In this document: positions 28,581 through 38,199 of the stretch, one piece after another | How positions within the stretch are numbered: the first letter of the stretch is position 1 | Layout: each line of letters opens with the position of its first letter | Assembly: GCA_017744735.1 (NCBI GenBank) | Contig: JAGIAR010000007.1 | Span: forward strand, 1-64,000 | DNA from: Novosphingobium sp. | GTDB taxonomy: Bacteria > Pseudomonadota > Alphaproteobacteria > Sphingomonadales > Sphingomonadaceae | Direction: 5' to 3' | DNA length: 64,000 bases | Made by a program: the position numbers and the translations under genes | Notes under the pieces: model-generated | The model's input: only the letters and a program-made list of their open reading frames with translations | Databases searched by the model: none | What the model was told of the DNA's origin: nothing

Positions 28581-29501
28581 ATGAAGGCATCCAACGTTCT
28601 CGCCACCATCGGCAACACGCCGCACATCCGCCTGTCCCGGCTGTTCCCGGACCATGAAGTGTGGATCAAGTCCGAGCGCGCCAATCCCGGTGGATCGATC
28701 AAGGACCGCATCGCACTCGCAATGGTCGAGGCGGCCGAGCAGAGCGGCGCGCTCAAGCCCGGCGGCACGATCGTGGAGCCGACCAGCGGCAACACCGGAA
28801 TCGGCCTGGCGATGGTCGCCGCGGTCAAGGGCTACAGACTGATCCTGGTGATGCCCGAAAGCATGAGCATCGAGCGTCGCCGGCTGATGCTCGCCTATGG
28901 CGCGAGCTTCGATCTCACCCCGCGCGAGCTCGGGATGAAGGGCGCCCTCGCCCGCGCACAGGAGATCCTTGCGGCAACGCCCAATTCGTGGATGCCGCAG
29001 CAGTTCGAGAATCCCGCCAACATCGCGATCCACGCCCGCACCACGGCGCAGGAGATCCTCGCCGATTTCGCCGACCTGCCGATCGACGTGCTGATCACCG
29101 GGGTCGGGACCGGCGGGCACCTGACCGCCTCGGCAGAAGAGCTGAAGAAGGTGTGGCCGGGCGTGAAGGCCTATGCGGTCGAACCGACGCTTTCGCCGGT
29201 CATTTCGGGCGGCCAGCCCGGCCCGCATCCGATCCAGGGGATCGGCGCCGGGTTCATTCCGACCAACCTGCACACCCAGGCGATCGACGGCGCGATCCAG
29301 GTCGAGCCCGAGGCCGCCAAGGAGATGGCGCGCCGCTCGGCCAAGGAAGAGGGGCTGCTGGTCGGCATCTCCTCCGGCGCCACCCTCGCCGCGATCGCCC
29401 AGAAGCTGCCCGAGCTCGACGCGGGCGCACGGGTGATCGGGTTCAACTACGACACCGGCGAGCGCTATCTCTCGGTGCCCGACTTCCTCCCGGAGGCGTG
29501 A
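28581..29501 (+). CDS. cysK: Cysteine synthase A (O-acetylserine sulfhydrylase)
   Basis: A 306-residue PLP enzyme making cysteine from O-acetylserine and sulfide. PLP lysine in [12 protein letters not shown], phosphate/asparagine loop [19 protein letters not shown] phosphate site [10 protein letters not shown] and the ISSGAT motif near residue 260. It overlaps the downstream hydrolase gene by one base (TGATG). Confidence 0.96.
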   Translation: MKASNVLATIGNTPHIRLSRLFPDHEVWIKSERANPGGSIKDRIALAMVEAAEQSGALKPGGTIVEPTSGNTGIGLAMVAAVKGYRLILVMPESMSIERRRLMLAYGASFDLTPRELGMKGALARAQEILAATPNSWMPQQFENPANIAIHARTTAQEILADFADLPIDVLITGVGTGGHLTASAEELKKVWPGVKAYAVEPTLSPVISGGQPGPHPIQGIGAGFIPTNLHTQAIDGAIQVEPEAAKEMARRSAKEEGLLVGISSGATLAAIAQKLPELDAGARVIGFNYDTGERYLSVPDFLPEA

Positions 29502-30208
29502 TGAGCGGTCTCGAACCCCTCGCCTACTCCGACGGCGACACCGCGCTGAACGGCCTGCTGGCGCGCCCCTCGGGCACGCCCAAGGCCGGGATCGTCGTCT
29601 ACCCGACGATCATGAACACCACCCGCTCAGTCGAGGACAAGGCCCTCGCGCTGGCAGAGGCGGGCTACATCGCGCTGATCGCGGATTTCTACGGCAAGAC
29701 CCCCGAGAGCATGGAGCAGTCGCGCGATTTCGCGAGCGAAATCCGGGGCGACGTCCACGCCTATCGGACCCGTTTGCGGGCCGCGATCAAGGCGCTCGTG
29801 TCGCTCGAGGAGACAAAGGACCTGCCCCTCGCCGCGATCGGCTTCTGCATGGGCGGCGGCGCGGTGCTGGAACTCGCGCGCGAGGGCGCGCCGCTCAAGG
29901 CCGTGGTGAGCTTTCACGGCCTGCTGATGACCGACCTGCCGGCCGAGCCAGGCGGCATTTCCGCGCGGATCCTGGTCTGCCACGGCGATCGCGACCCGCT
30001 CGTCCCGCGCAGCCAGGTGATGGCATTCTGGGAGGAAATGGACGAGGCCAAGGGCAACTGGCACTTCCACGCCTATTCGGGCGTGAAGCACGGTTTCACC
30101 AACCCGTTCGGCCCGAAAGACAGCCCGGCCCTGGGTTACGACGCCAGCGCCGATCGCCAGAGCTGGGCCGCGATGCATTCGCTCTTCGACGAGGTCTTCG
30201 CCGGATGA
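29501..30208 (+). CDS. Dienelactone hydrolase family protein
   Basis: A 235-residue alpha/beta hydrolase of the dienelactone hydrolase family, cytoplasmic. The nucleophile is Cys in GFCMGGGAVLEL (family GxCxGG), with the acid in VCHGDRDPLVP and His in YSGVKHGFTNP, a complete Cys-Asp-His triad. The start ATG shares a base with the cysK stop, so it is translated with it. Whether it cleaves dienelactone is unknown; many members are general carboxylesterases. Confidence 0.9.
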   Translation: MSGLEPLAYSDGDTALNGLLARPSGTPKAGIVVYPTIMNTTRSVEDKALALAEAGYIALIADFYGKTPESMEQSRDFASEIRGDVHAYRTRLRAAIKALVSLEETKDLPLAAIGFCMGGGAVLELAREGAPLKAVVSFHGLLMTDLPAEPGGISARILVCHGDRDPLVPRSQVMAFWEEMDEAKGNWHFHAYSGVKHGFTNPFGPKDSPALGYDASADRQSWAAMHSLFDEVFAG

Positions 30209-30670
30209 TCAGAGCGGCTTTGGCGCTCCCGGTGCGGTAGCACCTGCATCCGGCGCACCGTCGCCGTTGCTGTCGTAGGCGTCGGGCTTGCCGTCCTTGT
30301 TGCTGTCCCACGCGTCGGGTGTGCCGTTGCCGTCCAGATCCCAGGCATCGGCCTTGCCGTCGCCGTCACGATCCCACGCGTCCGGCTTGCCGTCGCCATT
30401 GCTGTCGAGCGTCGGCGAAGGCGGTGGAACGACCGCCGGCGGAACGGCGGCATCGTCGGGCTGACCCGGCAGGTTCGGCCCCGTCCTGGGTTGCGGAGCG
30501 GCGGGTTGCGGCAATACCGGTTCGGTCGGCTCGGGAATGTCGCCAGGCGCCCCTTGAGCAGGCGGCTGCGAGGACGGCAGAGCCGGGCCGGGTGCGGCTG
30601 CGGCCATGGCCAAGGGGAAAGCGAGCGCGAATGCGCCGCCTCCGATCAAAAACATGCGAACGTGGGGCAC
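30209..30670 (-). CDS. Secreted Pro-rich protein with five Asp/Gly calcium-type repeats
   Basis: A 153-residue exported protein. The GTG start at 30670 has AGGAA about five bases before it; the N-terminus MPHVRMFLIGGGAFALAFPLA is a signal peptide ending AMAAAA. Residues 28-86 are rich in Pro, Ala and Gln. Residues 89-143 are five consecutive 11-residue units of the form DxNxDGxPDAW (for example DSNGDGKPDAW and DRDGDGKADAW), like thrombospondin type 3 or EF-hand-type calcium loops. No further domain. Calcium binding is inferred from the Asp spacing. It is convergent with the cysK-DLH pair. Confidence 0.78.
   Translation of the reverse strand: MPHVRMFLIGGGAFALAFPLAMAAAAPGPALPSSQPPAQGAPGDIPEPTEPVLPQPAAPQPRTGPNLPGQPDDAAVPPAVVPPPSPTLDSNGDGKPDAWDRDGDGKADAWDLDGNGTPDAWDSNKDGKPDAYDSNGDGAPDAGATAPGAPKPL
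30242..30406 (-). repeat. Five in-frame 33-bp coding repeats (DxNxDGxPDAW)
   Basis: Five contiguous units of 33 bp each encode residues 89-143 of the secreted protein. Conserved positions in each unit are Asp1, Asp or Asn3, Gly or Lys4, Asp or Asn5, Gly6, Asp9 and Ala10. The units differ at third codon positions, so the array is not a very recent expansion. Confidence 0.85.
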
Positions 30671-30743
30671 GGTTGTTCCTTCCAGACAACCTCCCGCCAC
30701 CTTGCAGCTTGGGATCGTCCCGCCCGAATGCCAGCATGGACAC

Positions 30744-30771
30744 GCCCACCCGGCCCCGAGACCGGGTGGGC
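30744..30771. terminator. Hairpin downstream of the acyl-CoA dehydrogenase gene
   Basis: A perfect 10-bp stem, GCCCACCCGG (30744-30753) and CCGGGTGGGC (30762-30771), with an 8-nt loop. It begins seven bases past the dehydrogenase stop on the minus strand and lies before the next leftward gene. No T-run follows, so termination is likely but unproven. Confidence 0.55.
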
Positions 30772-30777
30772 CGACCG

Positions 30778-32580
30778 TCAGGCCGTCTCGAACAGATCCG
30801 GTGTCAGCGCCATCATCGCTTCGCTGCCGGCCTCGATCTTGCGGCGCAGCGCGCCGGCATCGGGGGTGAAGCGCTCCGCGAAATAGCGCGCGGTGACGAG
30901 CTTGGTCTCGTAAAAAGCCTTGTCGTCGGTCCCAACAGCCAGCTTTGCGGCGGCCACCTTGGCCATGCGCAGCCACATCCACCCGAGCGACACGATTCCC
31001 ATGATGTGCATATAGTGATGCGCACCGGCGCCGAGGTTGTTCGGCGCGGCGAGCGCGTTCTGTACGAACCATAGGGTCGCGGCCTTCTGCTCGCCGAGTG
31101 CCTTCTCGACCCTGGACGCGATCGGCTCGAGCTGAGGATCGGCCTTGGCCGATGCGATCTCGCCGTCGACCAGCTTGAAGAATTCCTGAATCGCCCGCCC
31201 GCCGTTGGCCGGCAGCTTGCGTCCGCACAGGTCCATCGCCTGCACGCCGTTGGTCCCTTCGTAGATCATCGCGATGCGCGAATCGCGCACGAACTGCTCG
31301 ACGCCGGTCTCCCAGATGTAGCCGTGCCCGCCGAACACCTGTTGCATGTTGACCGCGACGTCGAAGCCCTTGTCGGTGCCGTAGCCCTTGATCACCGGGG
31401 TGAGCAGGCTGATCATGTCGTCGGCTTCCTGCCGCGCGGTCTCGTCGGGAGCCTTGTGGCTGAGGTCTACCTGCAGGGCACCCCACAGGATCAGTGCCCG
31501 CATGCCTTCGTTGAACGCCTTGGCATCCATCAGCATCCGGCGCACGTCGGGATGGGCGATGATCGGGTCGGCACCGGCCGAGGGATCGACCCGCCCGGCG
31601 ATCGCCTTGCCCTGCCGCCGCTCTTGCGCATAGGTCACCGCGTTCTGGTAGGACACTTCGGCCTGGGCGAGGCCCTGGACGCCGACGCCGAGCCGCGCGG
31701 CGTTCATCATGATGAACATCGCGGCGAGGCCCTTCATCTCCTCGCCGACGATCCAGCCCTTCGCGCCGTCGTAGTTCATCACGCAGGTGGCGTTGCCGTG
31801 GATGCCCATCTTGTGCTCGATCGAGCCGCACGAGACTGCGTTGCGCTCGCCCAGCGAGCCATCCTCGTTGACCAGGAACTTGGGCACGATGAACAGCGAG
31901 ATGCCCTTCGAGCTTTCCGGCGCCCCTGGAGTCTTGGCGAGGACGAGGTGGACGATGTTCTCGGACAGGTCGTGCTCGCCCGCCGAGATGAAAATCTTGG
32001 TGCCCCTGATCGAATAGGTGCCGTCGGCCTGTGGTTCGGCCTTGGTCTTGAGCAGGCCGAGATCGGTGCCGGCCTGGGGCTCGGTCAGGTTCATCGTGCC
32101 CAGCCACTTGCCCGAGATCATGTTGGGCAGATAGCGGTCCTTGAGTTCCTGCGAACCCATCGCGAGGATCGCCGAGACCGCGCCCACCGTCAGCCCGGGA
32201 TACATCGCGAAGGCGTGGTTCGAGGATGCGAGATATTCCTCCATCGCGATCCCCAGCACATGCGGTAGGCCCTGCCCGCCGTATTCGGGCGAGAGCGACA
32301 AGGCTCCCCAGCCCGCCTCGCAATATTTGCGATAGGCGTCCTTGAACCCGGTCGGGGTGGTTACCGAGCCGTCGTCATGGCGGACGCAGCCTTCCTTGTC
32401 GCCGACCTGGTTGAGCGGCGCAAGCACCTCGGCAGCCCAGCGCCCGCCTTCCTCGACGATTGCGTCGGTCAGATCCGGCGTCGCGTTCTCGAAGCCGGGG
32501 AGATTTCCGTAGCTTTCGAGCTCGAGCAGTTCATTGATCACGAAGCGGGTGTCGCGCGTCGGCGCCTTGTAGGTGGGCAT
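30778..32580 (-). CDS. Acyl-CoA dehydrogenase (600-residue FadE-like type)
   Basis: A long acyl-CoA dehydrogenase, FAD-dependent, introducing the alpha-beta double bond in acyl-CoA. The order of domains is N-terminal helical (about 1-160), middle beta (160-275; MNLTEPQAGTDLGLLKT and KIFISAGEHDL), C-terminal helical (280-450) and an extra C-terminal domain to 600. The catalytic base is in RDSRIAMIYEGTNGVQAMDL. GGHGYIWETGVEQ is the FAD-binding loop. The MerR regulator gene lies 27 bp upstream on the same strand, so the enzyme is probably induced by that regulator's ligand. Confidence 0.93.
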   Translation of the reverse strand: MPTYKAPTRDTRFVINELLELESYGNLPGFENATPDLTDAIVEEGGRWAAEVLAPLNQVGDKEGCVRHDDGSVTTPTGFKDAYRKYCEAGWGALSLSPEYGGQGLPHVLGIAMEEYLASSNHAFAMYPGLTVGAVSAILAMGSQELKDRYLPNMISGKWLGTMNLTEPQAGTDLGLLKTKAEPQADGTYSIRGTKIFISAGEHDLSENIVHLVLAKTPGAPESSKGISLFIVPKFLVNEDGSLGERNAVSCGSIEHKMGIHGNATCVMNYDGAKGWIVGEEMKGLAAMFIMMNAARLGVGVQGLAQAEVSYQNAVTYAQERRQGKAIAGRVDPSAGADPIIAHPDVRRMLMDAKAFNEGMRALILWGALQVDLSHKAPDETARQEADDMISLLTPVIKGYGTDKGFDVAVNMQQVFGGHGYIWETGVEQFVRDSRIAMIYEGTNGVQAMDLCGRKLPANGGRAIQEFFKLVDGEIASAKADPQLEPIASRVEKALGEQKAATLWFVQNALAAPNNLGAGAHHYMHIMGIVSLGWMWLRMAKVAAAKLAVGTDDKAFYETKLVTARYFAERFTPDAGALRRKIEAGSEAMMALTPDLFETA

Positions 32581-32607
32581 GTGTCTCTCCTTGAGCCTGG
32601 GCGGCGC

Positions 32608-33066
32608 CTAGCGGGCCGGCTTGCCCAGTTCCAGTTTCTCGATATGGCCGACGAACTCGCTCAGTTCCTTGATCGAGCTCTCGATGTCCGCCTTCTGCTG
32701 CCTGAGCTTGGCGATCTTTTCCTGGCAGCGCTGCAGGGTGACCCGGCGCTGCTCGACCCGCCCGTCGCCGAGATCGTAGAGATCGATCATCTCGCGGATC
32801 TCGGTCAGACTGAAACCGACGTTCTTCGCACGCATGATCCATGCGAGCCGCGCACGATCGCGCTTCGAATAGATCCGCGACAGACCCACCCGACTCGGCG
32901 CGATCAGGCCCTCGTCCTCGTAGAAGCGCAGCGCGCGTGCGGTCACGCCGAATTCGCGGGTGAGGTCGCCGATGGTGAAGCGTTCGCGCTGGGCATTGTC
33001 GGGGCGATCGAGATGCGCGCCTGACGGCATCTCGGGCTGAGGCTTGCGGGCGGCTGCGCTGGACAT
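32608..33066 (-). CDS. MerR-family regulator (LiuR-like) of acyl-CoA metabolism
   Basis: A 152-residue MerR-type activator. After about 28 disordered residues, the winged helix reads FTIGDLTREFGVTARALRFYEDEGLIAPSRVGLSRIYSKRDRARL, followed by GFSLTEIREMIDLYDLGDG and a long dimer helix ending ELGKPAR. There are no cysteines, so it is not a metal sensor; the form matches regulators of branched-chain or fatty acyl-CoA breakdown (LiuR type). It precedes the acyl-CoA dehydrogenase gene, and a matching operator lies 20 bp upstream of its start. Confidence 0.85.
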   Translation of the reverse strand: MSSAAARKPQPEMPSGAHLDRPDNAQRERFTIGDLTREFGVTARALRFYEDEGLIAPSRVGLSRIYSKRDRARLAWIMRAKNVGFSLTEIREMIDLYDLGDGRVEQRRVTLQRCQEKIAKLRQQKADIESSIKELSEFVGHIEKLELGKPAR

Positions 33067-33085
33067 GCCGCGACGGTATATTCCC

Positions 33086-33101
33086 TTTACGTAAACGTCA
33101 A
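33086..33101 (-). promoter_or_regulatory. Putative LiuR-type operator TTGACGTTTACGTAAA
   Basis: The minus strand reads TTGACGTTTACGTAAA, containing the perfect palindrome TTTACGTAAA, 20 bases upstream of the MerR gene ATG. From memory it closely matches the operator reported for LiuR, the MerR-type regulator of leucine/branched-chain degradation in proteobacteria. The TTGACG could double as a -35 element, with TATACC fifteen bases further on. The site overlaps the hisI stop codon. Confidence 0.6.
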
Positions 33102-33475
33102 CCGGGCACGGGCACCAAGCGATCGCCGTCGAGCTTGCGGTAGAAGCAGCTCGTCGCGCCGGTGTGGCACGCCGGCCCGGCGGGGGTCGCCCGCAGCACC
33201 AGCGCATCCTGATCGCAATCGACCAGAACCTCGTCGACCTTCAGCACGTGCCCGCTGGTCTCGCCCTTCATCCACAGCCGTCCCTTGCTGCGCGAGTGGA
33301 AATGCGCGAAGCCGGTCTCGCGGGTCTTGGCGAGGGCCTCGGCGTCCATGAAGGCGACCATCAACACCGCGCCGCTGACAGAATCGGTTACCACCGCGGT
33401 CAGCAGGCTTTGGGCGTCGAATTTGGGCAGGAAGGCGGAGCCGCTTTCGCGCTCGGCCGTGTCGGGGGAAGAAAT
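33098..33475 (-). CDS. hisI: Phosphoribosyl-AMP cyclohydrolase
   Basis: A HisI enzyme, third step of histidine synthesis, opening the adenine ring of PR-AMP. Core motifs: VLMVAFMDAEALAKT, FHSRSKGRLWMKGETSGH, metal-binding DCDQDALVL and the zinc cysteines in PACHTGATSCFY. The stop is TGA at 33100-33098. The 5' end is uncertain: no ATG, GTG or TTG lies between the conserved core and an ATG at 33688, whose extra 70 residues look unlike protein. An ATT at 33475, giving about 125 residues of normal length, is my best guess and would be a rare start codon. The function call is firm. Confidence 0.85.
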   Translation of the reverse strand: MSSPDTAERESGSAFLPKFDAQSLLTAVVTDSVSGAVLMVAFMDAEALAKTRETGFAHFHSRSKGRLWMKGETSGHVLKVDEVLVDCDQDALVLRATPAGPACHTGATSCFYRKLDGDRLVPVPG

Positions 33476-33827
33476 AGTCTCGATCCTTCGTATGTTGCTC
33501 CCGGCCCAAGCGCGCCGGAGCGAATTTGTTGCACGATAAACACAGATCGGCCTCAAAATCCATGAACTCGCGCCTTGCCGCTTTGGAATCCGACCTTTCG
33601 ATGAGATTAACGCCCTGCGGCCCACGAGGTCGCCCGCCGAACCGGCAGCGTTGTTGGAAGCGCCAAGGTCAATGGGGGGTCTCGGCAAATATCCCGGGCG
33701 AGGGAGTTTGCCGGAAAAATGAGGGATTGGGCCAGCAATCGTCGTGCCGCAACCGGCACCGAGAATTGGCCCGACATTATCGTCACGTGGACGCCCGGAG
33801 CTTGCTCCGGGCGTCTTGCGTTGGGGC
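33476..33827. other. About 350 bp without a recognisable gene between hisI and comF
   Basis: No frame here resembles a known protein. It contains the hisI leader and, at its right end, an 11-bp perfect hairpin next to the comF stop. The section 33560-33760 is somewhat less G+C-rich than its surroundings. I see no tRNA or riboswitch fold. Confidence 0.5.
33790..33815. terminator. Hairpin downstream of comF
   Basis: A perfect inverted repeat GACGCCCGGAG (33790-33800) / CTCCGGGCGTC (33805-33815) with loop CTTG. It starts 12 bases past the comF stop on the minus strand. The long GC stem suits termination, although the following sequence has no run of T. Confidence 0.6.
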
Positions 33828-34598
33828 TCAGCCGGTTTCGTGCGAGGCCGCCGCGTCGAGGGCTTCGTCGAGGACCCGGGCGAAGCAGGCGATCACCACC
33901 TTCTCCGCCCCGGCCCGTTTGAGCGCCCCCACGCAGGCCGCGCTGGTCGCGCCGCTGGTCAGCACGTCGTCGACCAGCAGCACATTGGCCCCTTTCAACC
34001 GCGCCGCGCGCCGCGGATTGGCCGCGATCGCGCCCTGCAGCGCCCGCGCCCGCGCCTTGCGGCTCAACCCGCCGAGCACCGGGGTGCGCTTGCGGCGGAC
34101 CAGCCCGTCGACCACCAGCCCGGCACCGCTCGATCTCGCCAGTTCGCGCCCGAGCAGCGCCGACTGGTTGAACCCGCGCGACCACAGGCGCATCCGGTGG
34201 AGCGGAACCGGCACCACCAGCCAGTCCCCCTCCAGCGCCGGTAGCCGGGCCGCGATCAGCCGGGCGAGCATCGGCGCCAGCGCGATCCGCCGGCCATGCT
34301 TGAACGCCAACACCAGCCTGCGCGACGCATCGTTGTAGAGCGTGCCTGCCGCGATCCCGTCGTGCTTTGGCGGAGCGGCCAGGCACGGCGCGCAGATCGT
34401 TCCTGCCTGCGCCTCCTTGCCGAACGGCCGCTGGCAGCGGATGCAGGCGGGCTCGCCCGGGATCGCAAGCTGCGACCAGCAGGCCGCGCACAGCCCGCTC
34501 TGCGCCGCCAGCCCGTCGCCGCACAGCGGGCAGCGCGGCGGGAAGACGAAGTCCACCAGCGGAGCCAAGGTCCCCGATACTGCGTCCGATACCCCCAT
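33828..34598 (-). CDS. comF: ComF-family phosphoribosyltransferase-like protein
   Basis: A 256-residue ComF/GntX family protein. The N-terminus has paired zinc-ribbon motifs (CPLC...CAAC and CIRC...CAPC), then a phosphoribosyltransferase fold with the PRPP loop NVLLVDDVLTSGATSAACVGAL. Known roles are in DNA uptake (ComF) or unassigned. The start MGVSDAVSG at 34598 is preferred; upstream extension runs into the divergent gene. It is divergent from the methyltransferase-like gene with 49 bp between starts. Confidence 0.9.
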   Translation of the reverse strand: MGVSDAVSGTLAPLVDFVFPPRCPLCGDGLAAQSGLCAACWSQLAIPGEPACIRCQRPFGKEAQAGTICAPCLAAPPKHDGIAAGTLYNDASRRLVLAFKHGRRIALAPMLARLIAARLPALEGDWLVVPVPLHRMRLWSRGFNQSALLGRELARSSGAGLVVDGLVRRKRTPVLGGLSRKARARALQGAIAANPRRAARLKGANVLLVDDVLTSGATSAACVGALKRAGAEKVVIACFARVLDEALDAAASHETG

Positions 34599-34647
34599 TG
34601 CGCGATGCTGCCTCGCTTGCGCGGACGGAGCAAGCGCGGCAGGGGGA

Positions 34648-35376
34648 ATGCGTATGTCCTCCGCGCCGCCCACGATCTTCTCGAACGCCCGCCGTCTGGC
34701 GATCCGGCGACGGATGCGGGCGCTCCAGCACGTTGCCGGCGCGCCGCATTACCTGCTCGACGACATGCTCGAGGACGTCACCGAGCGGCTCGCCTTCCTG
34801 CGGCACGCGCCGCAGCGGGCGCTGGTCATCGGCGACTTCACCGGGACGCTGGCCGGAGAGCACGTCGCGCCCGAGGAGGGGTTCGACGAGGAAGCGCCCT
34901 TCCCGGCCGACGGATACGACTTCATCGCGAGCCTCGGCACGCTCGACACGGTCAACGACCTGCCCGGGGCGCTGGTCCATTTGCGCGCGGCGCTCGCGCC
35001 CGGCGGGCTGCTGATCGCGAGCTTCGTCGGCGCCGGATCGCTACCCCGCCTGCGCGCCGCGATGCTCGCTGCCGACGGCGACCGGCCCGCGGCGCGGATG
35101 CACCCCGCGGTCGATGTGCGGGCCGGGGCGCAATTGCTCCAGCGCTGCGGCTTCGCCGATCCGGTGGCCGATTTCCGCAGCCTCGAGGTGCGGTTCGGCT
35201 CGCTCGCCTCGCTTGTAGCGGACCTGCGGGCGCAGGGCCTGACGAGCGCGCTTGCGTCCCCTGCCCCGCGGTTGAACCGGGCGATGCTTGCCCGCGCAGC
35301 GGAGGCCTTCATGGGCGGCGAAGAAAGGGTCACCGAGCGGTTCGAGATCCTTACGCTGAGCGGGTGGAGATCCTGA
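34648..35376 (+). CDS. Methyltransferase-like protein (NDUFAF5/BioC type)
   Basis: A 242-residue protein with a class I SAM methyltransferase layout. Start MRMSSAPPTIFSNARRLAIRRRM with AGGGGG just before the ATG. The usual glycine loop (GxGxG) is replaced by ALVIGDFTGTL, so SAM binding may be altered. DFIASLGTLDTVNDLPGALVHLRAALAPGGLLIASFVG is the typical post-II/III region. NDUFAF5-like proteins sit next to comF in many alphaproteobacteria. The exact function is unknown. Confidence 0.75.
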   Translation: MRMSSAPPTIFSNARRLAIRRRMRALQHVAGAPHYLLDDMLEDVTERLAFLRHAPQRALVIGDFTGTLAGEHVAPEEGFDEEAPFPADGYDFIASLGTLDTVNDLPGALVHLRAALAPGGLLIASFVGAGSLPRLRAAMLAADGDRPAARMHPAVDVRAGAQLLQRCGFADPVADFRSLEVRFGSLASLVADLRAQGLTSALASPAPRLNRAMLARAAEAFMGGEERVTERFEILTLSGWRS

Positions 35377-35422
35377 AATCTGTTCGTTTTCCTGAGCCCC
35401 GCTGACCCGGGAGCTCGGTTTC

Positions 35423-38086
<2,664 letters not shown>

Positions 38087-38199
38087 CTAAACCCACCCAA
38101 GTTTAGGGTTACACAAGTTACACCCTGTCACCCTGAAAAGTTTCCCGCAAACCCCTGACATCGTGCCCATTTCAGGCCTGCGATGCCGGGTGACGCGGG

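Noticed and set aside
27086..28828. A long antisense frame over the MFS gene
   Set aside because: Biased composition and no motifs; the sense strand encodes a clear transporter.
30242..30406. CRISPR-like array
   Set aside because: The regular 33-bp units are contiguous, in frame and coding; there are no spacers.
33607..34980. A 457-codon leftward frame over comF in another frame
   Set aside because: comF with its zinc motifs and PRPP loop is in a different frame; this one has no recognisable sequence.
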